This document shows, in pieces, positions 43,815 to 52,556 of a stretch of 64,000 bases of DNA (position 1 is its first letter; every line of letters starts with the position of its first letter). The notes under the pieces were generated by a model. That model was not told the origin of the DNA, searched no databases, and saw nothing but the letters and a program-made list of their open reading frames with translations. This DNA is from Myxococcus xanthus (GTDB lineage Bacteria > Myxococcota > Myxococcia > Myxococcales > Myxococcaceae), in contig NZ_FNOH01000007.1 of NCBI RefSeq assembly GCF_900106535.1, positions 398,415-462,414 of the forward strand, given 5' to 3'. Position numbers and translations under genes: made by a program.

Positions 43815-45053
43815 ATGCCATCCAGTGTGCAGAAGATTGGCTATTTGATTCCCGAGTTCCCCGGACAGACGCACATCTTCTTCTGGCGCGAGTTGCAGGC
43901 GCTCCAGGGGAAGGGCGTGACGCCGGAGCTGGTGTCCACGCGTCCGCCTCCCGCGCGCATCATCTCGCACAGCTGGGCGCGCGAGGCCATGTCGCGCACG
44001 GAGTACCTGACGCCGCCGGGGCCGCTGGGGGTCGCCAAGGCCGCCGCGGAGGTGGCCCGCGCCATGCCCACGGGCTGGGCCCGGTGCCTGGCCTCCATCG
44101 CCCGAGCGGAGGGGCTGGACGCAAAGGGGCGCGCGCAACTGTTGGCCTTCGCCGTCATGGGCGGCCGGCTGGCGTCGCTGGCGCGGGAGCGGGGCTGGAC
44201 GCACGTCCACGTCCATTCATGCGCCAACGCCGCGCACGTGGCGCTCTTCGCGAACCTGCTGTCGGGGTTGCCCTACAGCCTGACGCTGCACGGGCCGCTG
44301 TACGACTACGGCCCCAACCAGCGCGAGAAGTGGCGGCACGCGCGGTTCGCCTTCGTGATTACAAAGAAGCTGCTCAAGGAAGTGAATGACGAGCTGGCCG
44401 GCGCGCTGCCGTCGCGCATCGAGCTGGCACCCATGGGCGTGGAGCTGCGCAAGTTCAACCGCTCCGTGCCCTACTCGGCGTGGACGGGTGAAGGCCCGCT
44501 GCGCATCTTCTCCTGCGGCCGCCTCAACCCCTGCAAGGGCCACGCGGACCTCATCGACGCGGTGGGGATGTTGCGCGCGAAGGGGCTGGACGCGCGGCTG
44601 TCCATCGCGGGCGAGGACGAGGCCGGCGGCACCACGTACCGCAAGGTGCTGGAGGCCAAAATCCAGGAGACGGGCCTGGGCGACGCGGTGACGTTGCTGG
44701 GCGCGGTGAGCGAGGACACGGTGCGCGGTGAAATCGAGCGCGCGCACATCTTCTCGCTGGCCAGCCTCCAGGAGCCGTTGGGCGTGGCCATCATGGAGGC
44801 CATGGCCATGCGCGTGCCCGTGGTGGTGACGGGCGCGGGTGGGGTGCCGGAGTTGGTGGATGACGGGGTGGACGGAATCCTCGTGCCCCCGCAGCAGCCC
44901 CGCACCCTGGCGGACAAGCTGGAGACCGTGGCGCGCGACGCCCAGGAGGCCCACCGGCTGGGTGAGGCGGGCCGCCGCAAGGTGGAGACGACGTTCAGCA
45001 GCGAGCGCAGCGCGGACATGCTCGCGCAGATGCTCCAGCGGGCGGTGGTGTAG
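43815..45053 (+). CDS. epsE: Family 4 glycosyltransferase EpsE
   Basis: About 412 residues from the ATG at 43815. GT-B fold: N-domain QKIGYLIPEFPGQTHIFFWRELQAL and VHVHSCANAAHVALFANLL, C-domain LRIFSCGRLNPCKGHADLIDAVGML, LSIAGEDEAGGTTYRKVLEAKIQETGL and SLASLQEPLGVAIMEAMAMRVPVVVTGAGGVPELV (the EPLG...EAMA nucleotide-sugar motif). It transfers a sugar during EPS unit assembly. It runs opposite to the epsD-A operon; a 9-bp-arm hairpin at 45094-45117 may end it. Confidence 0.88.
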   Translation: MPSSVQKIGYLIPEFPGQTHIFFWRELQALQGKGVTPELVSTRPPPARIISHSWAREAMSRTEYLTPPGPLGVAKAAAEVARAMPTGWARCLASIARAEGLDAKGRAQLLAFAVMGGRLASLARERGWTHVHVHSCANAAHVALFANLLSGLPYSLTLHGPLYDYGPNQREKWRHARFAFVITKKLLKEVNDELAGALPSRIELAPMGVELRKFNRSVPYSAWTGEGPLRIFSCGRLNPCKGHADLIDAVGMLRAKGLDARLSIAGEDEAGGTTYRKVLEAKIQETGLGDAVTLLGAVSEDTVRGEIERAHIFSLASLQEPLGVAIMEAMAMRVPVVVTGAGGVPELVDDGVDGILVPPQQPRTLADKLETVARDAQEAHRLGEAGRRKVETTFSSERSADMLAQMLQRAVV

Positions 45054-45093
45054 CGGGCTACACGATAGGAGGTCCCGCCGCGCTGGAAGGTGT

Positions 45094-45117
45094 TACCAGG
45101 CCGTCACTGGCCTGGTA
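45094..45117. terminator. Hairpin after epsE
   Basis: TACCAGGCC (45094-45102) and GGCCTGGTA (45109-45117) pair perfectly across six bases, 40 bases after the epsE stop. No T-run follows, so it is a possible terminator or RNA-processing signal only. Confidence 0.45.
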
Positions 45118-45296
45118 CGGGCCTTCCGCGGACTGGTGGGCGTCCTGGGGCGGCACCATGATGGGGCCGTCCTGACCGGGGGGCGCTGGGTTCGCCCGCC
45201 TGGCGGAGACCCGTGGGCACGGCGGGTTGGACCCGTTGCCACATCCCCCCATGGCGCATGACTGCCTGGGGGCAGGCACGAAGGGAGGCATCGCGG

Positions 45297-46868
45297 GTGA
45301 AAATGCCCGAGCAACCCACGTTCCATGCGCTCACCCGGCTGGAGCCGCTCGCCACGAGTGTCCTGCTGGTGGACGACAACGCGGCCAACCTGCTCGCGCT
45401 GGAGGCCGTCCTGGAGCCGCTGGGTCAACGGTTGGTGAGGGCGTCTTCGGGCCCCGAGGCCCTGCGATGGCTGCTTCGGGAGGATTTCGCCGTCATCCTG
45501 CTGGACGTGCAGATGCCCGGCGTGGACGGCTTCGAGACGGCCCGCCTCATCCGCCAGCGCCAGCGCACCCGCTATACGCCCATCATCTTCCTCACCGCGC
45601 ACAGCCGCGACGAAGCCCACCTGGTGCACGGCTACGCGGTGGGCGCGGCGGACTACGTGGTGAAGCCCTTCCATCCGGACGTGCTGCGCTGGAAGGTGGA
45701 GGCCTTCGTCGGGTTGTACCTCCAGCAGCAGCGGCTCCAGCGGCATGAATCCGCGTTGTGGGCACGCGAGCGCCGGATGCTGGAGCAGCAGGGCGAGCTG
45801 CGCTTCCGCCGGCTGGTGGACACCATGCCCCAGTTCGTCTGGGAGCTGCTGCTGGACGGCACCATCGGCTATGCCAACCGGGGCTGGCTGGACTACGCGG
45901 GGCTGTCGCCGGAGCAGGGGCGGAAGTGGAAGGACACGCTGTACTGCCTGCACCCGGAGGACGCTCCCAGCCTTCGGAGCGCCTGGCAGGAAGCCCAGCG
46001 CGAGGGCCACCCGCTGGAGCAGGAGTGCCGGCTGCGGCGGGCGGATGGCGAGTACCGCTGGTTCCTGACGCGCACCATTCCAGAGCGCGACGAGCAGGGG
46101 CAGCTCGCCGGCTGGGTCTCCACGGCGACGGACATCGACGACGCGCGCCGGGCGGTGGAGACGCTGCGGGCGGCCAGTGAGGCGAAGGACATGTTCCTCA
46201 CCATGGCGGCGCACGAGCTGCGCACGCCGTTGCAGGCCGCGCGGGGGTATGCGCACCTGGCCTCGGTGAAGGCGGGCGACACGCTGGCGCCGGGCGTGGA
46301 CAAGGCGCTGCACGGCATCCACCGCAGCGTGAATCGCATGGCGAAGCTGGTGGAGAACCTGCTCGACGTGGGGCGCATCCAGCGGGGCGAGCTGCACCTG
46401 GAGCCGAAGTCGCTGGACGTGGGCGCGCTGCTGCGCGACGTGGCCGAGCACTTCGAGCCGCTGCCCGAAGGCCAGCACATCGAGCTGGACGCCCCCGAGG
46501 GACTGGTGGTGCCGGGAGACCGCGAGCGGCTGGACCAGGTGTTCACCAACCTGGTGTCGAACGCGCTGCGCTACTCACCGGAGGGCGGGCGCATCCGGCT
46601 CGCCGCCCGCGAGGAGGCGGGGCGCGTGCACGTGGAGGTGGTGGACCACGGGCTGGGCATCCCCGGCGAGAAGCTGGAGAACATCTTCGAGCGTTTCGGC
46701 CGCGCGCACGGGATTTCCTACGGCGGGCTGGGCCTGGGGCTGTCGATTGCGCGGGGCATCGTCGAACGCCACGGCGGGCGCATCTGGGCGGAGTCTCCCG
46801 GCAGCCAGGGCATGGGCAGCACCTTTCACGTCGTGCTTCCGGTGGAGCCGGGCAAGCCCGCGCCATGA
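45297..46868 (+). CDS. Receiver-PAS-histidine kinase
   Basis: About 523 residues. Order: receiver domain with phospho-acceptor Asp in [14 protein letters not shown] (about residue 66) and K in [10 protein letters not shown], a PAS domain ([34 protein letters not shown]...[17 protein letters not shown]), then DHp with H in [16 protein letters not shown] and an HATPase domain with [25 protein letters not shown] and [10 protein letters not shown]. It can both receive a phosphate and autophosphorylate. The GTG at 45297 has GGAGG at good distance; ATG at 45303 is possible. It lies in the EPS cluster, so it may sense conditions for EPS output (inference). Confidence 0.9.
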   Translation: MKMPEQPTFHALTRLEPLATSVLLVDDNAANLLALEAVLEPLGQRLVRASSGPEALRWLLREDFAVILLDVQMPGVDGFETARLIRQRQRTRYTPIIFLTAHSRDEAHLVHGYAVGAADYVVKPFHPDVLRWKVEAFVGLYLQQQRLQRHESALWARERRMLEQQGELRFRRLVDTMPQFVWELLLDGTIGYANRGWLDYAGLSPEQGRKWKDTLYCLHPEDAPSLRSAWQEAQREGHPLEQECRLRRADGEYRWFLTRTIPERDEQGQLAGWVSTATDIDDARRAVETLRAASEAKDMFLTMAAHELRTPLQAARGYAHLASVKAGDTLAPGVDKALHGIHRSVNRMAKLVENLLDVGRIQRGELHLEPKSLDVGALLRDVAEHFEPLPEGQHIELDAPEGLVVPGDRERLDQVFTNLVSNALRYSPEGGRIRLAAREEAGRVHVEVVDHGLGIPGEKLENIFERFGRAHGISYGGLGLGLSIARGIVERHGGRIWAESPGSQGMGSTFHVVLPVEPGKPAP

Positions 46869-46913
46869 CGCCGCCGGGCCGCCTGCCTGGGTTGGCGGAA
46901 GAGGGGGAGGCGG

Positions 46914-48233
46914 ATGGAGCCCGAGGCCGAGTCGGTCCACGAAGACGAGCTGCGTGACGCGTGGCCGGCGCTGTCGGCGCGAGAGCGGGTGGAGGGTTTC
47001 CACCTGCTGCCGCCCGAGCGCGCGCGGGACTTCTTCGCCACCCTGAATGCTCCAGCGCAACTGGGGCTGCTCGAGGCGCTCTCGCCCGGGGAGCGGGGCA
47101 CGTGGCTGCGGGCGATGGCGCCGGATGACGCGGCGGATGTCGTGCAGCGGCTGTCTCCCGAGGCGCGGGAGGCCTGGCTGGCCCTGCTCGACGCGCCGTC
47201 CTTGCGTGAGGTGCGGGCGCTGCTGGCGTACGGCGAGGACGCAGCGGGTGGGCTGATGAACCCGCGCTTCGTCCGCGTGCGGCCGGAGATGCGCATCGAC
47301 GAGGCCCTCAGCTACCTGCGCCGGCAGGCCCGCGAGCAGGTGGAGACCGTCTACTACGCCTATGTGCTGGACGAGGCACAGCGACTCAAGGGCGTGGTCT
47401 CCCTGCGCCAGCTCTTCCAGGCCACGCCGGACAAGGCGGTGCGGGAGGTGATGCGCACGGAGTTGATCCGCGTGCGGGAGGACACGGACCAGGAGGAGGT
47501 GGGGCGCCTCTTCGCCCGGTACGGCCTGGCGGCCATCCCCGTGGTGGACGACCAGGGGCTGATGAAGGGCATCGTCACCGTGGATGACATCGTCAGCGTG
47601 GTGCAGGCGGAGGCCACCGAGGACATCCAGAAGGTGGGTGGCACGGAGGCCCTGGGGGCGCCGTACCTGGAGGTGGGCCTGCCCGCCATGCTGAAGAAGC
47701 GCGCGGGCTGGCTGCTGGTGCTCTTCCTGTCGGAGATGCTCACCGCCACCGCCATGACGCGCTACCAGGATGAGATTGCCCGCGCGGTGGTGCTCAGCCT
47801 CTTCGTGCCGCTCATCATCTCCGCGGGAGGCAACGCCGGCAGTCAGGCCTCCACGCTGGTCATCCGCGCGTTGGCGTTGGCGCAGGTGCGCCTGCGGGAT
47901 GTGGTCCGCGTGCTGCGGCGGGAGCTGCTGTCCGGCCTGGCACTGGGGTTGGTATTGGGCTCGGTGGGTGTGGCGCGCATCCTGCTCTGGCAGGTGCTGT
48001 TCCACCTCTACGGCGAGCACGCCTTCAGGGTGGCCCTCACGGTGGGGCTGGCGGTGTTGGGCGTGGTGACGTGGGGGACGCTGGCGGGGTCGATGCTGCC
48101 GTTCCTGCTGCGGCGGCTCGGTTTCGACCCCGCGAGCGCGTCCGCGCCCTTCGTGGCCACGCTGGTGGACGTCAGCGGGCTGGTCATCTACTTCACCACG
48201 GCGGAGCTCATCCTCCGTGGCACCCTGCTGTAG
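46914..48233 (+). CDS. mgtE: MgtE-type Mg2+ channel/transporter
   Basis: 439 residues. N-domain helical repeats (about 1-110), two CBS domains (about 115-245: LMNPRFVRVRPEMRIDEALSYLRR and VMRTELIRVREDTDQEEVGRLFARYGLAAIPVVDDQGLMKGIVTVDDIV), then five membrane helices with the pore motif LIISAGGNAGSQASTLVIRAL. It moves Mg2+ into the cell and is gated by cytoplasmic Mg2+. It sits in the EPS block without an evident EPS function. Its stop is 9 bases before the convergent wzyX stop. Confidence 0.93.
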   Translation: MEPEAESVHEDELRDAWPALSARERVEGFHLLPPERARDFFATLNAPAQLGLLEALSPGERGTWLRAMAPDDAADVVQRLSPEAREAWLALLDAPSLREVRALLAYGEDAAGGLMNPRFVRVRPEMRIDEALSYLRRQAREQVETVYYAYVLDEAQRLKGVVSLRQLFQATPDKAVREVMRTELIRVREDTDQEEVGRLFARYGLAAIPVVDDQGLMKGIVTVDDIVSVVQAEATEDIQKVGGTEALGAPYLEVGLPAMLKKRAGWLLVLFLSEMLTATAMTRYQDEIARAVVLSLFVPLIISAGGNAGSQASTLVIRALALAQVRLRDVVRVLRRELLSGLALGLVLGSVGVARILLWQVLFHLYGEHAFRVALTVGLAVLGVVTWGTLAGSMLPFLLRRLGFDPASASAPFVATLVDVSGLVIYFTTAELILRGTLL

Positions 48234-48242
48234 CCGCCGCGC

Positions 48243-49826
48243 TCAGCGCGGGTTCGCGGCGGAGGATGGGGCGTCCTCGTTGGGGTAGGTGATGGCGCCT
48301 GGTGGTGGCACGGGCGCCGCGGGCGCGGGGCCCAGCAGCCGGCTGTGGGGCATGGGCCACGCGCCGGTGTGCACGGCGAGCTTCCCCGTCATGGCCACGG
48401 CCAGCGATATCTGGAACGTGCAGATGTACGAGATGATGCCCATGTCCCCGAACACCTGGTTGATGTACGTGGCCACCAGTCCCACGATGATGAGCGCGGC
48501 GGCGCGGTACTCCGAGACGTCGGTGCGGTGATACGAGCGCACCACCAGGTAGATGGTGACGGCCAGGTACATCCACACGCCCGTGTAGCCCAGCAGCCCT
48601 CCGAACGCGAACAGCCCCAGCAGTGAGTTGTGCGGGTGGAAGCGGTACTGAGGGAAGACGAAGGCGATGTCCGGCAGTGGGATGGGCTCCAGGAACTCAT
48701 GCCCGTAGCCGGTGCCCAGGATGGGGAACTGGGCCCACGTCGCAATCATGTCCAGGTTCTCGATGTCGCGGTAGTCCAGGTTGCCTTCGCCGCCCTGGCC
48801 GTCAATCAGCGAGCGGATGGTCTGCACCGGCGCGAAGACGGACGAGCCGGAGTTCCACCCCGCCGCGATGTACACGATGATGAAGGGCGCGAAGAACGGC
48901 AGCGTCCGCACCAGGAACCGCTTCAGCGGCGTCCACGGGTTGATGAGGAAGGCCGCCAGCAGGCAGCCGGCGAAGCTGACATAGGCCAGGCGCCGGTCGT
49001 TGAAAATCATCCCAATGCCAATGAAGGCGATGATGGCCAGGCCGCGCAGCATGTGCGCGGACTTGGGCTTCTCGATGAAGCGCATCGTCGCCACCAGCAG
49101 GGCGAAGACGAACGTCATCGAGTCGGAGTGGGACGTGGTGTACTCCACCTCCACGCCCAGCTCGTGCACCACGACCATGGCGAAGTAGGTGCTCACCGCG
49201 GACTTGGTGAGGCCCGCCAGGATGATGGTCTTCGCGAAGGCGGGCCAGTCCTCCGGGCCCCGCATGGCGTAGTGATACATCGCCACGATGAAGGGCATCA
49301 TCGCGGCCTGGTGCCATTGCCACAGCGAGTTCTTGATGTCCCCGCCCCGGGCGATGCCGCGCACCTCCATCCAGAGGATGGCGACCAGGGACAGCGCCAC
49401 CACGGCGATGAGCGGCCGGGGCATGGGCAGCGGCTCCGGGTCGATGGTGGACTTCGTCACCCGCCGGTACATCGCCAGCCCCATCAACCCGAGGATGAGC
49501 ACGTCCACCAGCGGGAAGCGCAGCGCCCCGATTTTGGTGATGTAGCTGAGCTGCGCGAACATCAGCTCGCCCAGCGGGTGGAGCGGCGAGGGCCACAGGC
49601 CCGACTGGGGCCGTTCTGGCACGTAGTCCACCGCCAGGACGAGCCAGGTCACCACCAACACCGGGTACTTCACCGGCACCTTCAGGATGACCCACACCAC
49701 CCCCACGCACAGCACAGGGGCCAACGCGACCACGGGGTGGATGACGGCGCCGCCCACGGTGGCCAGCACCAGGAAAGCAAGCAGTGCGCCGTAGCGCAGG
49801 TAGGGCGGCCGGTCGGGTGCGTACAT
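48243..49826 (-). CDS. wzyX: Wzy-type EPS polymerase WzyX
   Basis: About 527 residues with ~10-12 membrane helices. The O-antigen-ligase/Wzy family signs are a large periplasmic loop with SLIDGQGGEGNLDYRDIENLDMIATWAQFPILGTGYGHEFLEP and FHPHNSLLGLFAFGGLLGYTGVWMY. This enzyme would join EPS repeat units in the periplasm. I take the ATG at 49826, which starts the first hydrophobic run; the frame runs on to 50837 but overlaps epsH. It diverges from epsH with ~57 bases between starts. Name assigned from position in the EPS cluster. Confidence 0.84.
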   Translation of the reverse strand: MYAPDRPPYLRYGALLAFLVLATVGGAVIHPVVALAPVLCVGVVWVILKVPVKYPVLVVTWLVLAVDYVPERPQSGLWPSPLHPLGELMFAQLSYITKIGALRFPLVDVLILGLMGLAMYRRVTKSTIDPEPLPMPRPLIAVVALSLVAILWMEVRGIARGGDIKNSLWQWHQAAMMPFIVAMYHYAMRGPEDWPAFAKTIILAGLTKSAVSTYFAMVVVHELGVEVEYTTSHSDSMTFVFALLVATMRFIEKPKSAHMLRGLAIIAFIGIGMIFNDRRLAYVSFAGCLLAAFLINPWTPLKRFLVRTLPFFAPFIIVYIAAGWNSGSSVFAPVQTIRSLIDGQGGEGNLDYRDIENLDMIATWAQFPILGTGYGHEFLEPIPLPDIAFVFPQYRFHPHNSLLGLFAFGGLLGYTGVWMYLAVTIYLVVRSYHRTDVSEYRAAALIIVGLVATYINQVFGDMGIISYICTFQISLAVAMTGKLAVHTGAWPMPHSRLLGPAPAAPVPPPGAITYPNEDAPSSAANPR

Positions 49827-49883
49827 CGAGACCCGGAGGAGGCTACATCCGGGGAGCGGGTTGGGATAGATGGAGTGGCACGT

Positions 49884-51191
49884 ATGCCTGCTCCCCGCCC
49901 ACGCGTCCTTCTGATTGCCGAGCTGTGCAACCCCGACTGGGTGAGTGTCCCGCTCGAAGGCTGGTCGCTCTACCGCGCTCTGGCCGAGGTGGCGGACGTG
50001 CACCTGGTCACCCACGTCCGCAACCGGGAGAACATCCTCAAACAGGGGGTGCAGGAGGGCTCGCAGTTCACCGCGCTGGACTCCACGCCGGTGGAGAAGC
50101 CGCTCGACAAGGTGGGCGAGGTGCTGCGGGGAAAGACGGGGGTGGGCTGGACGACGGCCACCGCGTTGAGCGCGCTGCCCTACTACTACTTCGAGGAGGT
50201 GCTCTGGCGCCGCTTCGGCCCGCGCATCGAGGCGGGTGAGTTCGACCTGGTGCACCGTTACACGCCCATCAGCCCCACCACGCCCAGCACGCTGGCGGCG
50301 CGGTGCAAGAAGGCGGGCGTGCCCTTCGTCATGGGGCCGCTCAATGGCGGTCTGCCCTGGCCCAAGGGCTTTGGCGGCGCGCGGCGGCGGGAGAAGGAGT
50401 GGCTGAGCTACATCCGTGACGTCTACAAGCTGATGCCCTTCTACAAGTCCACGCGGGAGAACGCGTCCGCCATCATCACCGGCTCGCGCGCCACGCGGGG
50501 GCAGGTGTCGGGGCAGTGGCAGGGCAAGACGGTGTACGTGCCGGAGAACGCCATCGACACCCGGCGCTTCGGCACGGAGAAGTCGGAGGGCCCGGTGGAG
50601 CTGCCCCTGCGCGTGGCCTTCGTGGGCCGCTTCGTGCCGTACAAGGGCATGGCCATGCTGATGGAGGCCGCCGCGCCGCTCATCCGCGAGGGCAAGGTGG
50701 TGCTGGAGTACATCGGTGACGGTCAGGAGATGGCCAACCTCCGGGCGCAGGCGGCGCGCGAGGGCATCGAGTCCGGCGTCACCTTCGCCGGCTGGGTGAA
50801 GCACCAGGAACTCCAGGGCCGGCTGGCGAAGAACCACATCTTCGGCTTCCCCAGCGTGCGCGAGTTCGGCGGCGCGGTGGTGTGCGAGGCCATGGCGCTG
50901 GGGTTGGTGCCCATCGTCATGGACTACGGCGGCCCGGGGGAAATCGTGAGCCCGGCCACCGGCTTCGCCATCCAGATGGGGACGCCGGAGGAAATCGTCC
51001 TGCGCGTGCGCGAGGTGCTGACGAAGCTGGCCGCGGACCCGTCCGTCATCCGCCCCATGGGCGAGCGCGCCCGGGAGCGCATCTTCAAGTACTTCACCTG
51101 GAGGGCGAAGGCGGAGCAGGTGCTGGAGGTGTACCGCTGGGTGAAGGGCGAGCGCGGCCAGCCGGACTGGGGTATGCCGCTGGCGGACTGA
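49884..51191 (+). CDS. epsH: Family 4 glycosyltransferase EpsH
   Basis: 435 residues, GT-B fold. N-domain VLLIAELCNPDWVSVPLEGWSLYRAL..., C-domain LPLRVAFVGRFVPYKGMAMLMEAA, EYIGDGQEMANLRAQ and FPSVREFGGAVVCEAMALGLVPIVMDYGGPGEIV (the E-x7-E motif). The ATG at 49884 shares its short upstream region with wzyX, so one control region serves both. Likely adds a sugar to the EPS unit. Confidence 0.88.
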   Translation: MPAPRPRVLLIAELCNPDWVSVPLEGWSLYRALAEVADVHLVTHVRNRENILKQGVQEGSQFTALDSTPVEKPLDKVGEVLRGKTGVGWTTATALSALPYYYFEEVLWRRFGPRIEAGEFDLVHRYTPISPTTPSTLAARCKKAGVPFVMGPLNGGLPWPKGFGGARRREKEWLSYIRDVYKLMPFYKSTRENASAIITGSRATRGQVSGQWQGKTVYVPENAIDTRRFGTEKSEGPVELPLRVAFVGRFVPYKGMAMLMEAAAPLIREGKVVLEYIGDGQEMANLRAQAAREGIESGVTFAGWVKHQELQGRLAKNHIFGFPSVREFGGAVVCEAMALGLVPIVMDYGGPGEIVSPATGFAIQMGTPEEIVLRVREVLTKLAADPSVIRPMGERARERIFKYFTWRAKAEQVLEVYRWVKGERGQPDWGMPLAD

Positions 51192-51200
51192 GGCGCGGCC

Positions 51201-52556
51201 TCACTCGTCCAGGTCCAGCTTGCGGTACAGCGTGCGCCGGTTGATGCCCAGGATGCGCGCGGCGGCGGCCTTGTTGCCACCCTGCGCCTCCACCACCCGG
51301 CGCACATAGGCGCGCTCCACCTCTTCCAGGGGCGCGTCTTCTCCCGAGGCGTGGCTGAGCAGCGACGTCAGGCCGCTTTCGCCGCCGCCCGGCAGGTCGA
51401 AGTCCTCCGGCACCAGCGTGTCGTGGTCCGCCAGGGCCACCGCGCGCTCCAGCAGGTTGGCCAGCTCGCGCACGTTGCCGGGCCACGCGTGGGCCAGCAG
51501 CCGTTTCAGCGCGCTGGCGGACACGCCCAGCACCTCGCGCTGCTGCTGCTCGCCCAGGCGCCCGAGGAAGAAGTCCACGAGGGGCAGGATGTCCTCGCGC
51601 CGCTCGCGCAGCGGGGGCACCTCGATGCGGATGACGTTGAGGCGGTAGTAGAGGTCCGCGCGGAAGCGGCCTTCACGCAGCAGCACCTCCAACGGCTGGT
51701 TGGTGGCCGCCAGCACGCGGGCGCGCACGGGTGTCTCCGTGCTCGAGCCCAGGGGCCGCACGCGTCCCGTCTCCAGGGCCTGGAGCAGCTTGGCCTGCAC
51801 CTCCAGCGACAGCTCGCCCACTTCGTCCAGGAAGAGGGTCCCGCCGCCGACCGACACGAAGACGCCGGCCCGGTCCTCGCGCGCGTCGGTGTAGGCGCCG
51901 CGCCTGGCGCCGAACAGCTCGCTCTCCGCCAGCCCCGAGGGCAGGGCCGCGCAGTTGAGCTGGAGGAAGGGCTGGGTGCGCCGGCCGCTGGATTCGTGGA
52001 TGAAGCGCGCCAGGGCGCTCTTGCCGGTGCCTGTCTCGCCGGTGAGCAGCACGGTGGCGTCGCTGCGCGCCGCGCGGCGGGACACCTCCAGCGCCTTCTG
52101 CATGGCGGAGCTGCGAGCCACCAGCCCGCCGGGCGTGTCGCCGGGGACGGCCGCGCGCAGGCGCACGATTTCGCGGCGCAGTTGCCGCTCTCGGAAGGCG
52201 CGCTCCAGCGTGAGGACGAGCGCGTCGATGTTGAAGGGCTTGGTGACGAAGTCGCAGGCGCCGGCCTTCACCGCCGCCACCGCCAGCTCCACGCTGCCGA
52301 AGGCGGTGATGAGCACCACCAACTGGCCCGGCTTGCGCGTCAGCAGCGCCTCCAGCACCTCCGTGCCGCGCATGCGGGGCATCTCCACGTCGGTGATGAC
52401 CAGGTCGAAGGACTCGCGCTCGAAGAGGGCCAGCGCCTCCTCGGGCGAGGTGCGCCCCACCGCCTCGTAGCCCCGCGCGTCCAGGGATTCGCAGAGGAAG
52501 TCCACCACCCCCGCGTCATCATCCAGGATGAGCAGGCGCTTTCTGGGAGTGCTCAT
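51201..52556 (-). CDS. epsI: NtrC-type response regulator EpsI (Nla24)
   Basis: 451 residues. Receiver domain (phospho-Asp in DLVITDVEMPRMRG, about residue 53), sigma-54 AAA+ domain (Walker A GETGTGKSALARFIHE, Walker B GGTLFLDEVGEL, arginine finger FRADLYYRLNV), and a C-terminal Fis-type helix-turn-helix (VVEAQGGNKAAAARILGINRRTLYRKL). The sigma-54-contact loop reads GAYTDA instead of GAFTGA; a D in that place is common in the family. It pairs with the histidine kinase upstream by a 4-bp overlap (52553-52556). M. xanthus EpsI/Nla24 is an enhancer-binding protein needed for EPS and motility. Confidence 0.88.
   Translation of the reverse strand: MSTPRKRLLILDDDAGVVDFLCESLDARGYEAVGRTSPEEALALFERESFDLVITDVEMPRMRGTEVLEALLTRKPGQLVVLITAFGSVELAVAAVKAGACDFVTKPFNIDALVLTLERAFRERQLRREIVRLRAAVPGDTPGGLVARSSAMQKALEVSRRAARSDATVLLTGETGTGKSALARFIHESSGRRTQPFLQLNCAALPSGLAESELFGARRGAYTDAREDRAGVFVSVGGGTLFLDEVGELSLEVQAKLLQALETGRVRPLGSSTETPVRARVLAATNQPLEVLLREGRFRADLYYRLNVIRIEVPPLRERREDILPLVDFFLGRLGEQQQREVLGVSASALKRLLAHAWPGNVRELANLLERAVALADHDTLVPEDFDLPGGGESGLTSLLSHASGEDAPLEEVERAYVRRVVEAQGGNKAAAARILGINRRTLYRKLDLDE

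Noticed and set aside
51201..52556. GAYTDA in EpsI as evidence that it does not act with sigma-54.
   Set aside because: Variants with Asp at that place occur in working family members; the AAA+ domain is otherwise complete.
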